Below, piece by piece: positions 27,510-35,966 of a stretch of DNA of 64,000 nt; position 1 is the stretch's first letter, and each line of letters starts with the position of its first letter. Origin of the DNA: Streptomyces sp. NBC_01217 (lineage in GTDB: Bacteria > Actinomycetota > Actinomycetes > Streptomycetales > Streptomycetaceae); the NCBI RefSeq assembly GCF_035994185.1, contig NZ_CP108538.1, forward strand, positions 1,736,001-1,800,000. The letters are read 5' to 3'. The position numbers were made by a program, and so were the translations under genes. The notes beneath the pieces are model-generated. The model ran no database searches, was not told the DNA's origin, and was given only the letters and a program-made list of their open reading frames with translations.

Positions 27510-28055
27510 TCAGCGACGCGGGTCGAAGGTGGCGTCCACGTGCTCGGCGACCGCGACGACCAGCAGTCTCGTACCGGGCATCGTGGCCCGCCAGCGGTGT
27601 CGCACCCCGCCGGACAGGAACAGGGTGTCGCCCTGCTCCAGCCGGTACGCCTGTCCCTCGGCCTCCACCTCCGCGGCGCCCTGCACCACGTACATCACTT
27701 CGTCGTTGCGGTGCTGGAACTCGCGCCCGAGGTCGAGTTCACCGGTGAACTCCAGGGCGCTGAGCTGGTGGCGTCCGCGCACCACCCTGCGGACTCCGTC
27801 CCCCTCGCCCGCCCGGACCACTTCGACACTGCGCGCCGAGTCGGCGGCGGCGCGCAGCCGTGCCGTGGTGGTCTCCAGGGCGTCGGCGACGCGGTCCAGG
27901 GACCGGGCGCTGGGCCGGGCTCGCTCGTTCTCGATCTGGCTGAGGAACGGCACGGACAGACCGCTGCGGCTCGCGACCGCGGCCAGTGTGAGCCCCAGGG
28001 ATCTGCGCCGCCGGCGTACCGCGGCGCCCACGCGGAGTGATTCCTTGTCGTCCAT
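27510..28055 (-). CDS. XRE-family regulator with cupin sensor domain
   Basis: A 181-aa regulator. An N-terminal lambda-repressor-type HTH (VGAAVRRRRRSLGLTLAAVASRSGLSVPFLSQIENERARPS; core LAAVASRSGLSVPFLSQIE) is followed by a cupin_2 barrel (EFQHRNDEVMYVVQGAAEVEAEGQAY, LSGGVRHRWRA). Such proteins sense a small metabolite in the cupin pocket. Likely targets are itself and the BtuF-like gene 17 bp downstream, or the OpuA genes. TTACGCA and TTGCGCAA elements lie 45-65 bp upstream. Confidence 0.93.
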   Translation of the reverse strand: MDDKESLRVGAAVRRRRRSLGLTLAAVASRSGLSVPFLSQIENERARPSARSLDRVADALETTTARLRAAADSARSVEVVRAGEGDGVRRVVRGRHQLSALEFTGELDLGREFQHRNDEVMYVVQGAAEVEAEGQAYRLEQGDTLFLSGGVRHRWRATMPGTRLLVVAVAEHVDATFDPRR

Positions 28056-28099
28056 GTCCGGCTCCCTCCCGACTCGTCATCCTTCCGGCTGGCAGCACA

Positions 28100-28119
28100 T
28101 TACGCACACGATTGCGCAA
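28100..28119. promoter_or_regulatory. Candidate operator of the XRE-cupin regulator
   Basis: TTACGCA (28100-28106) and the palindrome TTGCGCAA (28112-28119) form a near-direct repeat in the promoter region, 12 bp apart. The remainder of 28056-28193 has no gene. Confidence 0.35.
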
Positions 28120-28193
28120 GGTCGGCCGGTTCGTGAACGTCCGGACAGCCGGAAGGGGCGGGTCCGCCGACGGCGGCACCCACCCCTTCCCGT

Positions 28194-28213
28194 GCTCCGG
28201 GCCTGCCCGGAGC
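28194..28213 (-). terminator. Terminator of the opuA operon
   Basis: GCTCCGGGC (28194-28202) and GCCCGGAGC (28205-28213) form a 9-bp stem one base past the stop codon of the permease/binding-protein gene. A second GGAAGGGG/CCCCTTCC pairing lies just beyond. Confidence 0.75.
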
Positions 28214-28214
28214 C

Positions 28215-30854
28215 CTACTGCGGGGCCATCGTGTCCGCGATGCCCGGGTTCTTCTCCATCCAGGCCTTCACGGCTTCTTCCTCGTGGCCCGTACCGTGCT
28301 TCTGGATCTGGTTCTCCAGGCCGGCGAGCTGGTTCTCGCTCAGCTCGAAGTCCTTGAACCACTTCGTCAGCTGCGGGTACGTCCTGGGGAAGTCCTTGCT
28401 GGCGATGGTGTGCAGCCGGTCGCCGTTGCCGAAGGCCTTCTCGGGGTCCTTCAGCTTGGTCATGCCGTACTCGCTGTACGCCCAGTGCGGCGTCCAGAGC
28501 AGCACGGCGATCGGCTCCTTCTTGGCGTACGCGCGCTTCAGCTCGGCGAGCATCCCGGGCGTCGAGGAGTCGACGACCTCGTACTCCTTGTCCAGGCCGT
28601 AGGCCGGCAGCACGTTCGTCTTGAGGTTCTCCATCGTGGCGGTGCCCGGCTCGATGCCGATGATCCGGCCCTTGAACTGGGAGGACTTGCCCTTGAGGTC
28701 GGCGAGGGACCGGACGTCCTTCACGTACGAGGGCACCGCGACCTCGATCGACGTCGGGCCGTACCACGAACCGATGTCGGTCAGCTGCGAGCCGTACTTC
28801 TCCCAGTAGTTCTTCTGGGTGTACGGCAGCCAGCCGTCGAACTGCACATCGATCTGGCCGCGGGACATCGCGGTGTACATCGGACCGACCTCGAACTGCT
28901 TGAGGTTGATCCTGTAGCCGCGCTCCTCCAGGACCGCCTTCCACAGGTACGTGGCGGCGATGTCCTCCTCCCACGGGAACCAGGCCATCTCGACGGCGCG
29001 GTCCCGCTCGTCCTTGCCGCCCGCGCCCTTGGACGTGCCGGTCCCGGCGACGGGGGTCCACTTGTCGGCGACGCCCGGGTTGGCCTTCAGCCAGGTGCGG
29101 ACGGCCTCCTGCTCGTTGCCGGAGCCGGCCTTCTGGATGCCCGCCTCAAGGCTGGTGAGCTGCTCCTCGGTCATCTGGAAGTTCTTCAGCCAGGTGCCGA
29201 CCTCGGGGTTGTCGGCGGAGAAGCCCTTGCGGGCCAGGGTGTGGATGCCGTCGCCCTTGCCCCAGAGGTTCTTGGGGTCCTTGAGCTTGGTCAGGTCGTA
29301 CTGGTTGTACGCCCAGTGCGGCGACCAGAGCGGGACGACGATCGGTTCCTTCTTGGCGTACGCGCGCTTCAGCTCGGCGAGCATCGACGGCGTGGAGCCG
29401 TCGACGACCTTGTACTCCTTGTCCAGGCCGTAGCCCGGCAGGATCTTGTCCTTGAGCAGGCCCGTCTCACCGGCGCTCGGCTCGATGCCGACGACCCGTC
29501 CCTTGAACTGCGAGGACTTCCCCTTGAGGTCGTCCAGCGACCGGACGTCCTTCACGTACGAGGGGACGGCCAGCTCCAGCGAGGTGGGGCCGAACCAGGA
29601 GCCCATGTCCTCCAGGCGGTCCTGGTACTTCTTCCAGTAGCTGGCGTGGGTGACCGGGAGCCAGGAGTCGGTCTCGAAGTCGATCTGGCCATTGGCCATA
29701 CCGGTGTAGAGCGCACCGGCCTCGTACTGCTTGACGTCGACCTCGAAGCCGCGCCGCTCCAGCATCTCCTTCCAAAGGAAGGTGGAGGCGATGCCCTCGT
29801 CCCACGGGATGTAGCCCATGCTGATCTTCTTGCCCGCACCGATCTTCGAGGCGTCGGCGGTGGTGGCGGAGCCGTCGTCCCGGCCGGATGAGCCGAAGAG
29901 GCCCATGCCGCCCGCGACGAGCGCGAGGACGACGACACCGACGACCGCGACGAGGGGCTGCGGACGGTGGTTCCAGACCTTGAGTCCGCCGGCCAGCGAC
30001 TGCGCCCTGGCGAGGGCGCGGCGGGCGAGCGGGGAGACCTCGCGGCCGAGCGCGCCGGTCATCCGGTCCAGGTACATCGCCACGATGACGATGGAGATGC
30101 CCGCCTCGAAGCCGAGGCCGACGTCGACGTTGCCGATGGCCCGGTAGACGGCGCCGCCGAGGCCGCCGCCGCCGACCATGCCCGCGATGACCACCATGGA
30201 CAGACCCAGCATGATGACCTGGTTGATGCCCGCCATGATCGTGGGCAGGGCGAGCGGCAGCTGCACCCGCAGCAGGGTGTTGCGCCGGGTGGTGCCGAAC
30301 GCCTCGGCCGCCTCGACGAGGTCGCCGTCGACCTGGCGGATGCCGAGTTCGGTCATCCGGACGCCCGGCGGCAGCGAGAAGATGATGGTGGCGATGATGC
30401 CGGGGACCACGCCGACGCCGAAGAAGATGACGCCGGGGATCAGATAGACCATGGCGGGCATGGTCTGCATGAAGTCCAGGACCGGCCGGGTCACCGCGCT
30501 GACGGTCTTGGAGCGGGACGCCCAGATGCCCAGCGGCACGGCCAGCACCAGCGCGATGATGGTGGCGACGAGCACCAGGGTGAGGGTGTCCATCGCTTCG
30601 TCCCACAGCTCGACGGAGTCGATCAGGGCGAAGCCCGCGAAGGCCAGCACACCCGCGAGCAGGCCGCGCAGCCACCAGGCGATGACGGCGACGATGCCCG
30701 CGAAGAGGAGCGGTGCGGGGGCGGAGAGGACGGCGGCGATGCCGTCGAACATGCCGCTGACGACCGAGCTGATCGCGTCGAACAGCCAGGACAGGTGGGT
30801 CTGGAGCCAGTCGACCGCGGAGTCGACCCAGTCGCCGAGGTGGAGCCTAAACAC
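28215..30854 (-). CDS. opuAB: Glycine betaine/proline transporter: permease fused to two substrate-binding domains
   Basis: An 879-aa fusion importing osmoprotectants. Residues about 1-320 are the OpuAB/ProW permease with several membrane helices and the EAA loop VEAAEAFGTTRRNTLLRVQLPLALPTI. A further helix (PLVAVVGVVVLALVAGGMGLFG) leads to two OpuAC-type binding domains in tandem, about 340-600 (MGYIPWDEGIASTFLW) and 620-879 (MAWFPWEEDIAATYLW). The two share long runs such as VAVPSYVKDVRS and LKGKSSQFKGR, but differ at pocket-proximal positions. GTG start at 30854 overlaps the ATPase stop by 8 nt, implying coupled translation. Confidence 0.95.
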   Translation of the reverse strand: MFRLHLGDWVDSAVDWLQTHLSWLFDAISSVVSGMFDGIAAVLSAPAPLLFAGIVAVIAWWLRGLLAGVLAFAGFALIDSVELWDEAMDTLTLVLVATIIALVLAVPLGIWASRSKTVSAVTRPVLDFMQTMPAMVYLIPGVIFFGVGVVPGIIATIIFSLPPGVRMTELGIRQVDGDLVEAAEAFGTTRRNTLLRVQLPLALPTIMAGINQVIMLGLSMVVIAGMVGGGGLGGAVYRAIGNVDVGLGFEAGISIVIVAMYLDRMTGALGREVSPLARRALARAQSLAGGLKVWNHRPQPLVAVVGVVVLALVAGGMGLFGSSGRDDGSATTADASKIGAGKKISMGYIPWDEGIASTFLWKEMLERRGFEVDVKQYEAGALYTGMANGQIDFETDSWLPVTHASYWKKYQDRLEDMGSWFGPTSLELAVPSYVKDVRSLDDLKGKSSQFKGRVVGIEPSAGETGLLKDKILPGYGLDKEYKVVDGSTPSMLAELKRAYAKKEPIVVPLWSPHWAYNQYDLTKLKDPKNLWGKGDGIHTLARKGFSADNPEVGTWLKNFQMTEEQLTSLEAGIQKAGSGNEQEAVRTWLKANPGVADKWTPVAGTGTSKGAGGKDERDRAVEMAWFPWEEDIAATYLWKAVLEERGYRINLKQFEVGPMYTAMSRGQIDVQFDGWLPYTQKNYWEKYGSQLTDIGSWYGPTSIEVAVPSYVKDVRSLADLKGKSSQFKGRIIGIEPGTATMENLKTNVLPAYGLDKEYEVVDSSTPGMLAELKRAYAKKEPIAVLLWTPHWAYSEYGMTKLKDPEKAFGNGDRLHTIASKDFPRTYPQLTKWFKDFELSENQLAGLENQIQKHGTGHEEEAVKAWMEKNPGIADTMAPQ

Positions 30855-31971
30855 TGGCCACCTTCTTCGCGGTGGCCGTGATGTCCTGCGGGGGCTCGAC
30901 GGGCGTCATCGGCTCGCCGAGTACGGCGAGCAGCCGGGCGCGCGGTACGACGCCGACGAGCTTGCCCCCGGCGTCGGTCACCGCGACCGCGACCCCGCTC
31001 CGTGAGCAGGGCGTGAAGAGCTCGATGATCGGCGTGGACTCGGTGACGGTGGCCGGGGCGGCCGCGAGGACGTCGTCCTCGGTACGCAGTTCCCTGCCGT
31101 CGTCCGTGCTGGTGCCCAGGACGGTGTGCGGCTCGGCCATGATGGCGCCCGCGGTCAGCACCCGGGTCCGGTCGACGTCCTGGGTGAAGGAGGCGACGTA
31201 GTCGTTGGCCGGGGTGACGAGGATGTCCTCGGCGGTGCCGAGCTGGACGATCTTCCCGTCGCGCATCACGGCGATGCGGTCGCCGAGGCGCATGGCCTCG
31301 TTGAGGTCGTGGGTGATGAAGACGATGGTCTTCTTCAGCCGCTTCTGCAGTTCGAGCAGCTGGTCCTGCATGTCGCGGCGGATCAGCGGGTCGAGCGCGC
31401 TGAAGGACTCGTCCATCAGCAGCAGGTCGGCGTCGGTGGCCAGGGCGCGGGCCAGGCCGACGCGCTGTTGCATGCCGCCGGACAGCTCGTCGGGCCAGGA
31501 CTTCTCCCAGCCGGCGAGACCGGTCATCTCCAGCGCCTCGGCGGCGCGCTTCTCGCGCTCGGCGCGCGGCACGCCCTGTACTTCCAGGCCGTACGCGGCG
31601 TTCTCCAGGACGCTGCGGTGGGGGAAGAGCGCGAAGTGCTGGAACACCATGCTGATCTTGGAGGATCGGACATGGCGCAGTTCCGCGGGGCTCAGGGCGG
31701 TCAGGTCCTGGCCGTCGAACAGCACGCGTCCGGCTGTGGGCTCCAGAAGTCCGTTGAGCATGCGCAGCAGCGTGGACTTTCCGGACCCGGACAGACCCAT
31801 CACGACGAAGATCTGCCCCGGTTCGACGGTGAACGAGGCGTCGATCACCGCTGCGGTCGTTCCGTCGGCGCGCAGCTCGTCGCGGTCGGCGCCGCCTTCG
31901 AGCTTCTGCACGGCTTGATCGGGTCGTCTGCCGAACACTTTGTACAAATGCTCGGCTTGCAGCCTTGACAC
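30847..31971 (-). CDS. opuAA: Glycine betaine ABC transporter ATP-binding protein
   Basis: A 374-aa ATPase starting at GTG 31971 (GAGG six bases before). Residues 1-12 RLQAEHLYKVFGRRP are typical of OpuAA/ProV. Walker A is GLSGSGKS (about 59-66), then Q-loop FQHFALFPHRSVLENAAYGL, signature LSGGMQQRVGLARALA, Walker B LLLMDESFSALDP and H-loop FITHDLNEAM. Tandem CBS-like repeats form the C-terminus, which in OpuA-type transporters sense ionic strength or c-di-AMP. First gene of a two-gene operon with the fused permease. A hairpin at 31999-32022 sits in its leader. Confidence 0.95.
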   Translation of the reverse strand: MSRLQAEHLYKVFGRRPDQAVQKLEGGADRDELRADGTTAAVIDASFTVEPGQIFVVMGLSGSGKSTLLRMLNGLLEPTAGRVLFDGQDLTALSPAELRHVRSSKISMVFQHFALFPHRSVLENAAYGLEVQGVPRAEREKRAAEALEMTGLAGWEKSWPDELSGGMQQRVGLARALATDADLLLMDESFSALDPLIRRDMQDQLLELQKRLKKTIVFITHDLNEAMRLGDRIAVMRDGKIVQLGTAEDILVTPANDYVASFTQDVDRTRVLTAGAIMAEPHTVLGTSTDDGRELRTEDDVLAAAPATVTESTPIIELFTPCSRSGVAVAVTDAGGKLVGVVPRARLLAVLGEPMTPVEPPQDITATAKKVASV

Positions 31972-31992
31972 ATATACCTCGCGGGTTGAACC

Positions 31993-32022
31993 GAAAACGG
32001 TCTGCCACCCCTCCGGCAGACC
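31993..32022 (-). promoter_or_regulatory. Leader hairpin with short U-tract upstream of opuAA
   Basis: On the minus strand GGTCTGCC (32022-32015) and GGCAGACC (32006-31999) form an 8-bp stem, followed by GTTTTC. It lies 22-51 nt before the opuAA start. It may be an attenuator or a protein-binding site. No known riboswitch consensus was recognised. The remaining 32023-32226 is the divergent promoter region with no other gene seen. Confidence 0.45.
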
Positions 32023-32226
32023 GTGGAGCAGCGCGGATTCGGTCCGCATGGCACGTACACCAGTTGAAACCGGTACGTGATCCGCTCCGGCTGCGCGCCT
32101 GCCCCGGCGCGAACAGGCCAAACACAGGAGTGACCCAGCTCACGCATGAGCGGCCGCGGTCGGGGCCCGCCCCTCGTCGCGGTGTCCGCGACAGCCGGTG
32201 TCAGTGGTGTGCGGCATCATCGGGGT

Positions 32227-33150
32227 GTGACGCGACGCCTGATGCTCCTCGACACCGCTTCCCTCTACTACCGCGCCTACTTCGGGATCCCCGATTCGGT
32301 ACGCGCCCCGGACGGGACGCCGGTCAACGCCGCGCGCGGGCTGCTCGACTTCATCGGGCGCCTGGTGCAGGACCACCGGCCGGACGATCTGGTCGCCTGC
32401 ATGGACGCGGACTGGCGGCCGCACTGGCGGGTGGAGCTGATCCCTTCGTACAAGGCGCACCGCGTCGCGGTGGAGACCGCCGAGGGCCTGCCGGACGAGG
32501 AGGAGACCCCCGACACCCTGGCCCCGCAGGTGCCGATCATCGAGGACGTGCTCGACGCACTCGGTATCGCCCGGGTCGGCGTCGCGCAGTACGAGGCGGA
32601 CGATGTGATCGGCACGCTCACCGCCCTGGCCACCGGCCCCGTCGACATCGTCACCGGCGACCGGGACCTATATCAGCTGGTCGACGACGCCCGCGGGGTG
32701 CGGGTGCTCTACCCGCTGAAGGGGGTCGGCTCGCTCCAGCTGACGGATGAGGCATGGCTGAGGGAGAAGTACGGGGTGGACGGCTCCGGCTATGTCGATC
32801 TGGCGCTGCTGCGCGGTGACCCGAGCGACGGGCTGCCGGGCGTCCCGGGCATCGGCGAGAAGACAGCCGCGAAACTGCTGGACGCCTTCGGCGATCTGGC
32901 CGGAATCATGGCCGCGGTCGACGATCCCTCCGCCGCACTGACGCCCTCGCAGCGCAAGCGGCTCGACGGGGCCAGGGACTACGTGGCCGTCGCACCGACG
33001 GTGGTCCGCGTCGCCGGTGACGTACCGCTGCCGGAGTTCGACCCCGCGCTGCCCACCGGGCCCCGCGATCCCGCAGCCCTGGAAGCACTTGCGAAGCAGT
33101 GGGGACTGGGCGGCGCCCTGCAGCGCCTGCTCTCCACACTCCGCGACTGA
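32227..33150 (+). CDS. 5'-3' exonuclease (PolI N-domain-like flap nuclease)
   Basis: A 307-aa stand-alone FEN-family nuclease starting at GTG 32227. Metal-binding Asp residues are in RLMLLDTASLYYRAYFG, DDLVACMDADWRPHWR, YEADDVIGTLTALA and IVTGDRDLYQLVDD. The DNA-binding helix-hairpin-helix is GVPGIGEKTAAKLLDAFG. It should remove 5' flaps or RNA primers during replication and repair. Streptomyces carry such a protein besides DNA polymerase I. Its stop lies eight bases before the iron box of the next gene. Confidence 0.93.
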   Translation: MTRRLMLLDTASLYYRAYFGIPDSVRAPDGTPVNAARGLLDFIGRLVQDHRPDDLVACMDADWRPHWRVELIPSYKAHRVAVETAEGLPDEEETPDTLAPQVPIIEDVLDALGIARVGVAQYEADDVIGTLTALATGPVDIVTGDRDLYQLVDDARGVRVLYPLKGVGSLQLTDEAWLREKYGVDGSGYVDLALLRGDPSDGLPGVPGIGEKTAAKLLDAFGDLAGIMAAVDDPSAALTPSQRKRLDGARDYVAVAPTVVRVAGDVPLPEFDPALPTGPRDPAALEALAKQWGLGGALQRLLSTLRD

Positions 33151-33157
33151 AGTGCTA

Positions 33158-33175
33158 GCTTAGGTAAGCCTAAGC
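33158..33175 (+). promoter_or_regulatory. Iron box (DmdR/IdeR site) for the siderophore-interacting protein gene
   Basis: GCTTAGG (33158-33164), TAAG, CCTAAGC (33169-33175) is an inverted repeat matching the actinobacterial iron-box core TTAGG-N-CCTAA. It lies 22 bp before the GTG start, so Fe-loaded DmdR1 should repress the gene when iron is plentiful. Confidence 0.85.
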
Positions 33176-33196
33176 AATCGGAGCAGGGAGAACCTC

Positions 33197-34039
33197 GTGG
33201 CAGAACGACCGGCGCGGCAGGCACCCAAGGCGCAGGGGGCCCACGTGCTGCGCACCGAGCAGCTCACCCCGCACATGGTGCGCGTGGTGCTCGGCGGTGA
33301 CGGCCTCGCCGACTTCGGGCTCTCCGGCTTCACCGACCACTACGTCAAGCTCTGCTTCGCCCCCGAGGGAGCGCAGTACACGCACCCGTTCGACATGGCC
33401 CGTATCCGTGAGGAGCAGCCGCGGGAGCTGTGGCCCACCACCCGCACCTACACGGTGCGCTCCTGGGACCCGGTCGCCCGGGAGCTGGCGATCGACTTCG
33501 TGGTGCACGGCGACGAGGGCCTCGCCGGGCCCTGGGCGATGCGGGCGGTCCCGGGTGATCAGGTGACCTTCCTCGGCCCCGGCGGGGGTTACGGACCGGA
33601 CGCCTCGGCGGACTGGCACCTCCTGGCGGGCGACGAGAGCGCCCTGCCGGCCATCGCCGCCGCCCTGGAGCAGATGCCGACGGGCGCGGTGGTGCACGCG
33701 TTCGTCGAGGTGGCGGACGCCTCGGAGGAGCAGAAGATCGTGACGCCCGACGGCGTCGAGGTGACCTGGCTGCACCGCGGGGAGCGCCCGGTAGGCGAGG
33801 CGCTGACGGCCGCTGTTACGGAGCTGGAGTTCCCGGCGGGCGAGGTCCGGGCGTTCGTCCACGGCGAGGCGGGCTTCGTGAAGGAGATCCGCCGCCATCT
33901 GCGCCTGGACCGCAAGATCCCGCTCCCGCAGCTGTCCATCTCCGGCTACTGGCGGCTCGGCCAGAACGACGACGCCTGGCGCTCGGTCAAGCGCGAGTGG
34001 AACGAACAGGTGGAGCGCGAGCAGGAGAACGCCGCATAG
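33197..34039 (+). CDS. Siderophore-interacting protein, FAD-dependent ferric-siderophore reductase
   Basis: A 280-aa ViuB/SIP-family flavoprotein beginning at GTG 33197 with CAGGGAG upstream. FAD-binding motif TRTYTVRSWDPVARELAIDFVVHG(DEG) (core RTYTVRSWDP) and LLAGDESALPAIAAALEQMP of the SIP signature are present, as is the C-terminal GYWRLGQNDD. It reduces Fe(III) in internalised siderophore complexes using NAD(P)H or ferredoxin. An iron box directly upstream fits iron-starvation induction. No siderophore synthesis or uptake genes are in the window. Confidence 0.94.
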   Translation: MAERPARQAPKAQGAHVLRTEQLTPHMVRVVLGGDGLADFGLSGFTDHYVKLCFAPEGAQYTHPFDMARIREEQPRELWPTTRTYTVRSWDPVARELAIDFVVHGDEGLAGPWAMRAVPGDQVTFLGPGGGYGPDASADWHLLAGDESALPAIAAALEQMPTGAVVHAFVEVADASEEQKIVTPDGVEVTWLHRGERPVGEALTAAVTELEFPAGEVRAFVHGEAGFVKEIRRHLRLDRKIPLPQLSISGYWRLGQNDDAWRSVKREWNEQVEREQENAA

Positions 34040-34125
34040 CACCCGCCCACACATGCACCTACGTTCGCCCCGGTCCCCGACCGGGGCGTACGCGTTCCCG
34101 GGCGCAGTCGCTCCCGGGCGCCGGC

Positions 34126-34827
34126 TCACTCACCGGCGGCCCGCACCACCGCCCCGCCACCCGCGCCCGGCGCGTCGCCGTCCGCACCCGGCCCGTCACC
34201 GTCGCTCTCGTACACACGGGCGGACGCGTCCTCGTGCGCGATCCGTCGCAGTGCGCTGAACATCGCCTCTCCCAGTACCGTGCCGACGACCACGCTCTCC
34301 ACCAGGTCCTCGCGCGCCACCCGCCGCCCCACATAGTCGAGGTCGGCCCGCGCGATCGGTTCGACGGCCGCCGCATAGTCGTCGAGCAGTTCGAGATACG
34401 CGCCGTGCCCGGCCCGCCGCAGCGCGACGATCACCCCGGCCAGGCGCTCACCGGCCACCCCGTGCGCCTCGGCCCGCCAGCCGCGCCGCTCCAGCAGCTC
34501 CGCCACCTCCTCGCGGGCGTCGTCCAACTCGGGCCCCGCCTCGCTCCGGTGGGGCGAGGCGAGACGCTCCGTCGTGACGCCCAGCACCTTGTGCACCGGC
34601 TGTTCCGGGTCCTCGACCGCCAAGAGCACATCGCCGATGGCCGCGAGCGAGAGCCCGCCGACTTCGAGCAGGGCGCGGATCAGCCGCAGCCTGCGCTCAT
34701 GGCCGGAGTCGTAACTCGCCTGGTTCGGACTGGTCAACTGCCCTGCGGCCAGCAGCCCTTCACGTACATAGAACTTGATCGTCGGTACCGGAACCCCGGA
34801 CCTGCGGCTCAACTCACCAATGCGCAC
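34126..34827 (-). CDS. MerR-family transcriptional regulator
   Basis: A 233-aa MerR regulator. N-terminal HTH (MRIGELSRRSGVPVPTIKFYVREGLL), wing with LTSPNQASYDSGHERRLRLIRALLEVGGLSLAAIGDVL, then an extended helical effector domain of about 120 residues and a Gly/Asp-rich tail. No metal-binding Cys cluster is seen, so the ligand is probably organic. It diverges from the membrane-protein pair at 34929 and shares with it a region carrying overlapping palindromes, which makes those genes its likely targets. Confidence 0.93.
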   Translation of the reverse strand: MRIGELSRRSGVPVPTIKFYVREGLLAAGQLTSPNQASYDSGHERRLRLIRALLEVGGLSLAAIGDVLLAVEDPEQPVHKVLGVTTERLASPHRSEAGPELDDAREEVAELLERRGWRAEAHGVAGERLAGVIVALRRAGHGAYLELLDDYAAAVEPIARADLDYVGRRVAREDLVESVVVGTVLGEAMFSALRRIAHEDASARVYESDGDGPGADGDAPGAGGGAVVRAAGE

Positions 34828-34879
34828 CGCGTGTTCACCCTTCCGTGCTTGCCAACCCCCGACCCCATCATAGATAGTT

Positions 34880-34910
34880 CCACTATCGGATAGTGGAGAG
34901 TTCCGCTATC
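34880..34910. promoter_or_regulatory. Overlapping palindromes, candidate MerR operator
   Basis: CCACTATC-G-GATAGTGG (34880-34896) is a perfect 17-bp palindrome. Its right arm GATAGTGGA then pairs with TTCCGCTATC (34901-34910) in a second imperfect one. A further GATAGTTCC precedes at 34873. Three or four alternating half-sites across the divergent promoter suggest cooperative binding or two alternative registers. Confidence 0.6.
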
Positions 34911-34928
34911 CATAACCAAGGGGTTCTC

Positions 34929-35966
34929 ATGTCGTCATGGCGTTCCTGGCACCGTCCATTAGGTGCCTGGCACCGTCCACTGGTCCTCTTCGCGGCCGCG
35001 ATGGCCGTCCTGGCGGTCGTCTCCGCAGTGGGACTGGTGGTCGACGACCGGGAGCTGGTGGGCGCGCCGATCTGGTTCAAGCCGTTCAAGTTCTCGGTCT
35101 CACTCGTCGTGTACGCACTCGCGCTGGCCTGGATGCTGACGCTGGTCACCCGCGGCCGGCGGGTCGGCTGGTGGGCCGGGACGGTGGTCACGCTGTCCGG
35201 CCTGGGCGAGATGGTGATCATCACCGGTCAGGTGATCCGCGGGAAGCGCAGCCACTTCAACCACGCCACCCCGTTCGACGAGGCGCTGTTCGCCGCGATG
35301 GGCATCACCATCGTCGTGCTCTGGGCCGGCACGCTGGTCATAGCCGTCCTGCTGCTGCGGGCCCGGATAGCCGACCGCGCAGCGGCGTTGGCGATCCGCT
35401 CAGGTGTGCTGACAGCCCTGGCGGGTGCCGGACTCGGCTTTCTGATGACACAGCCCACGCCCGAGCAGCGGGCGGCCGGGAACCTGGACACCGCCGATGT
35501 GGTCGGCGCCCACTCCGTCGGCGTACCGGACGGGGGCCCGTCGATGCCGCTCACCGGCTGGTCGACGACGGGCGGCGATCTGCGCGTACCGCACTTCGTC
35601 GGCATGCACGCGCTCCAGTTGCTGCCGCTCTTCCTGCTCGCGCTGGTCGCCCTGGCCCCACGCCTCCCCCGGCTGCGCGACCCGCGGGTCCGGCTGCGGC
35701 TGGTACTGGTCGCTTCCGGTGCGTACGCGGCGGTCTTCGCGCTGTTCACCTGGCAGGCGCTGCGCGGTCAGCCGCTGATCCACCCGGACGGTGCGACGCT
35801 CGGCGCCGCCGCCCTGATCGTGGTGGCGACCGCCGTCTGCGGCTATGGGGCACTGAGGCCGGCTCCCGTACCGGAGAGGGCGACCACCCACGAAGAGCAC
35901 GAAGAGCACGAAGAACACGAAGAACACGGAGAATCCGACTCCGGCGACGAGGAGCTTGTGGCATGA
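34929..35966 (+). CDS. Multi-pass membrane protein with Glu/His-rich tail and a TTA codon
   Basis: A 345-aa protein starting at ATG 34929 (AAGGGG upstream) with about eight membrane helices, for example PLVLFAAAMAVLAVVSAVGLVV, FSVSLVVYALALAWMLTLV, ALFAAMGITIVVLWAGTLVIAVLLL and LQLLPLFLLALVALA. I do not recognise the family. Leu11 is TTA (34959-34961), within an in-frame 7-codon duplication (WHRPLGA then WHRPL). The C-terminus has THEEHEEHEEHEEHGES, encoded by 9-bp repeats, a possible metal-binding or charged tail. It overlaps the ABA4-like gene by ATGA, so the two are coupled. Confidence 0.8.
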   Translation: MSSWRSWHRPLGAWHRPLVLFAAAMAVLAVVSAVGLVVDDRELVGAPIWFKPFKFSVSLVVYALALAWMLTLVTRGRRVGWWAGTVVTLSGLGEMVIITGQVIRGKRSHFNHATPFDEALFAAMGITIVVLWAGTLVIAVLLLRARIADRAAALAIRSGVLTALAGAGLGFLMTQPTPEQRAAGNLDTADVVGAHSVGVPDGGPSMPLTGWSTTGGDLRVPHFVGMHALQLLPLFLLALVALAPRLPRLRDPRVRLRLVLVASGAYAAVFALFTWQALRGQPLIHPDGATLGAAALIVVATAVCGYGALRPAPVPERATTHEEHEEHEEHEEHGESDSGDEELVA

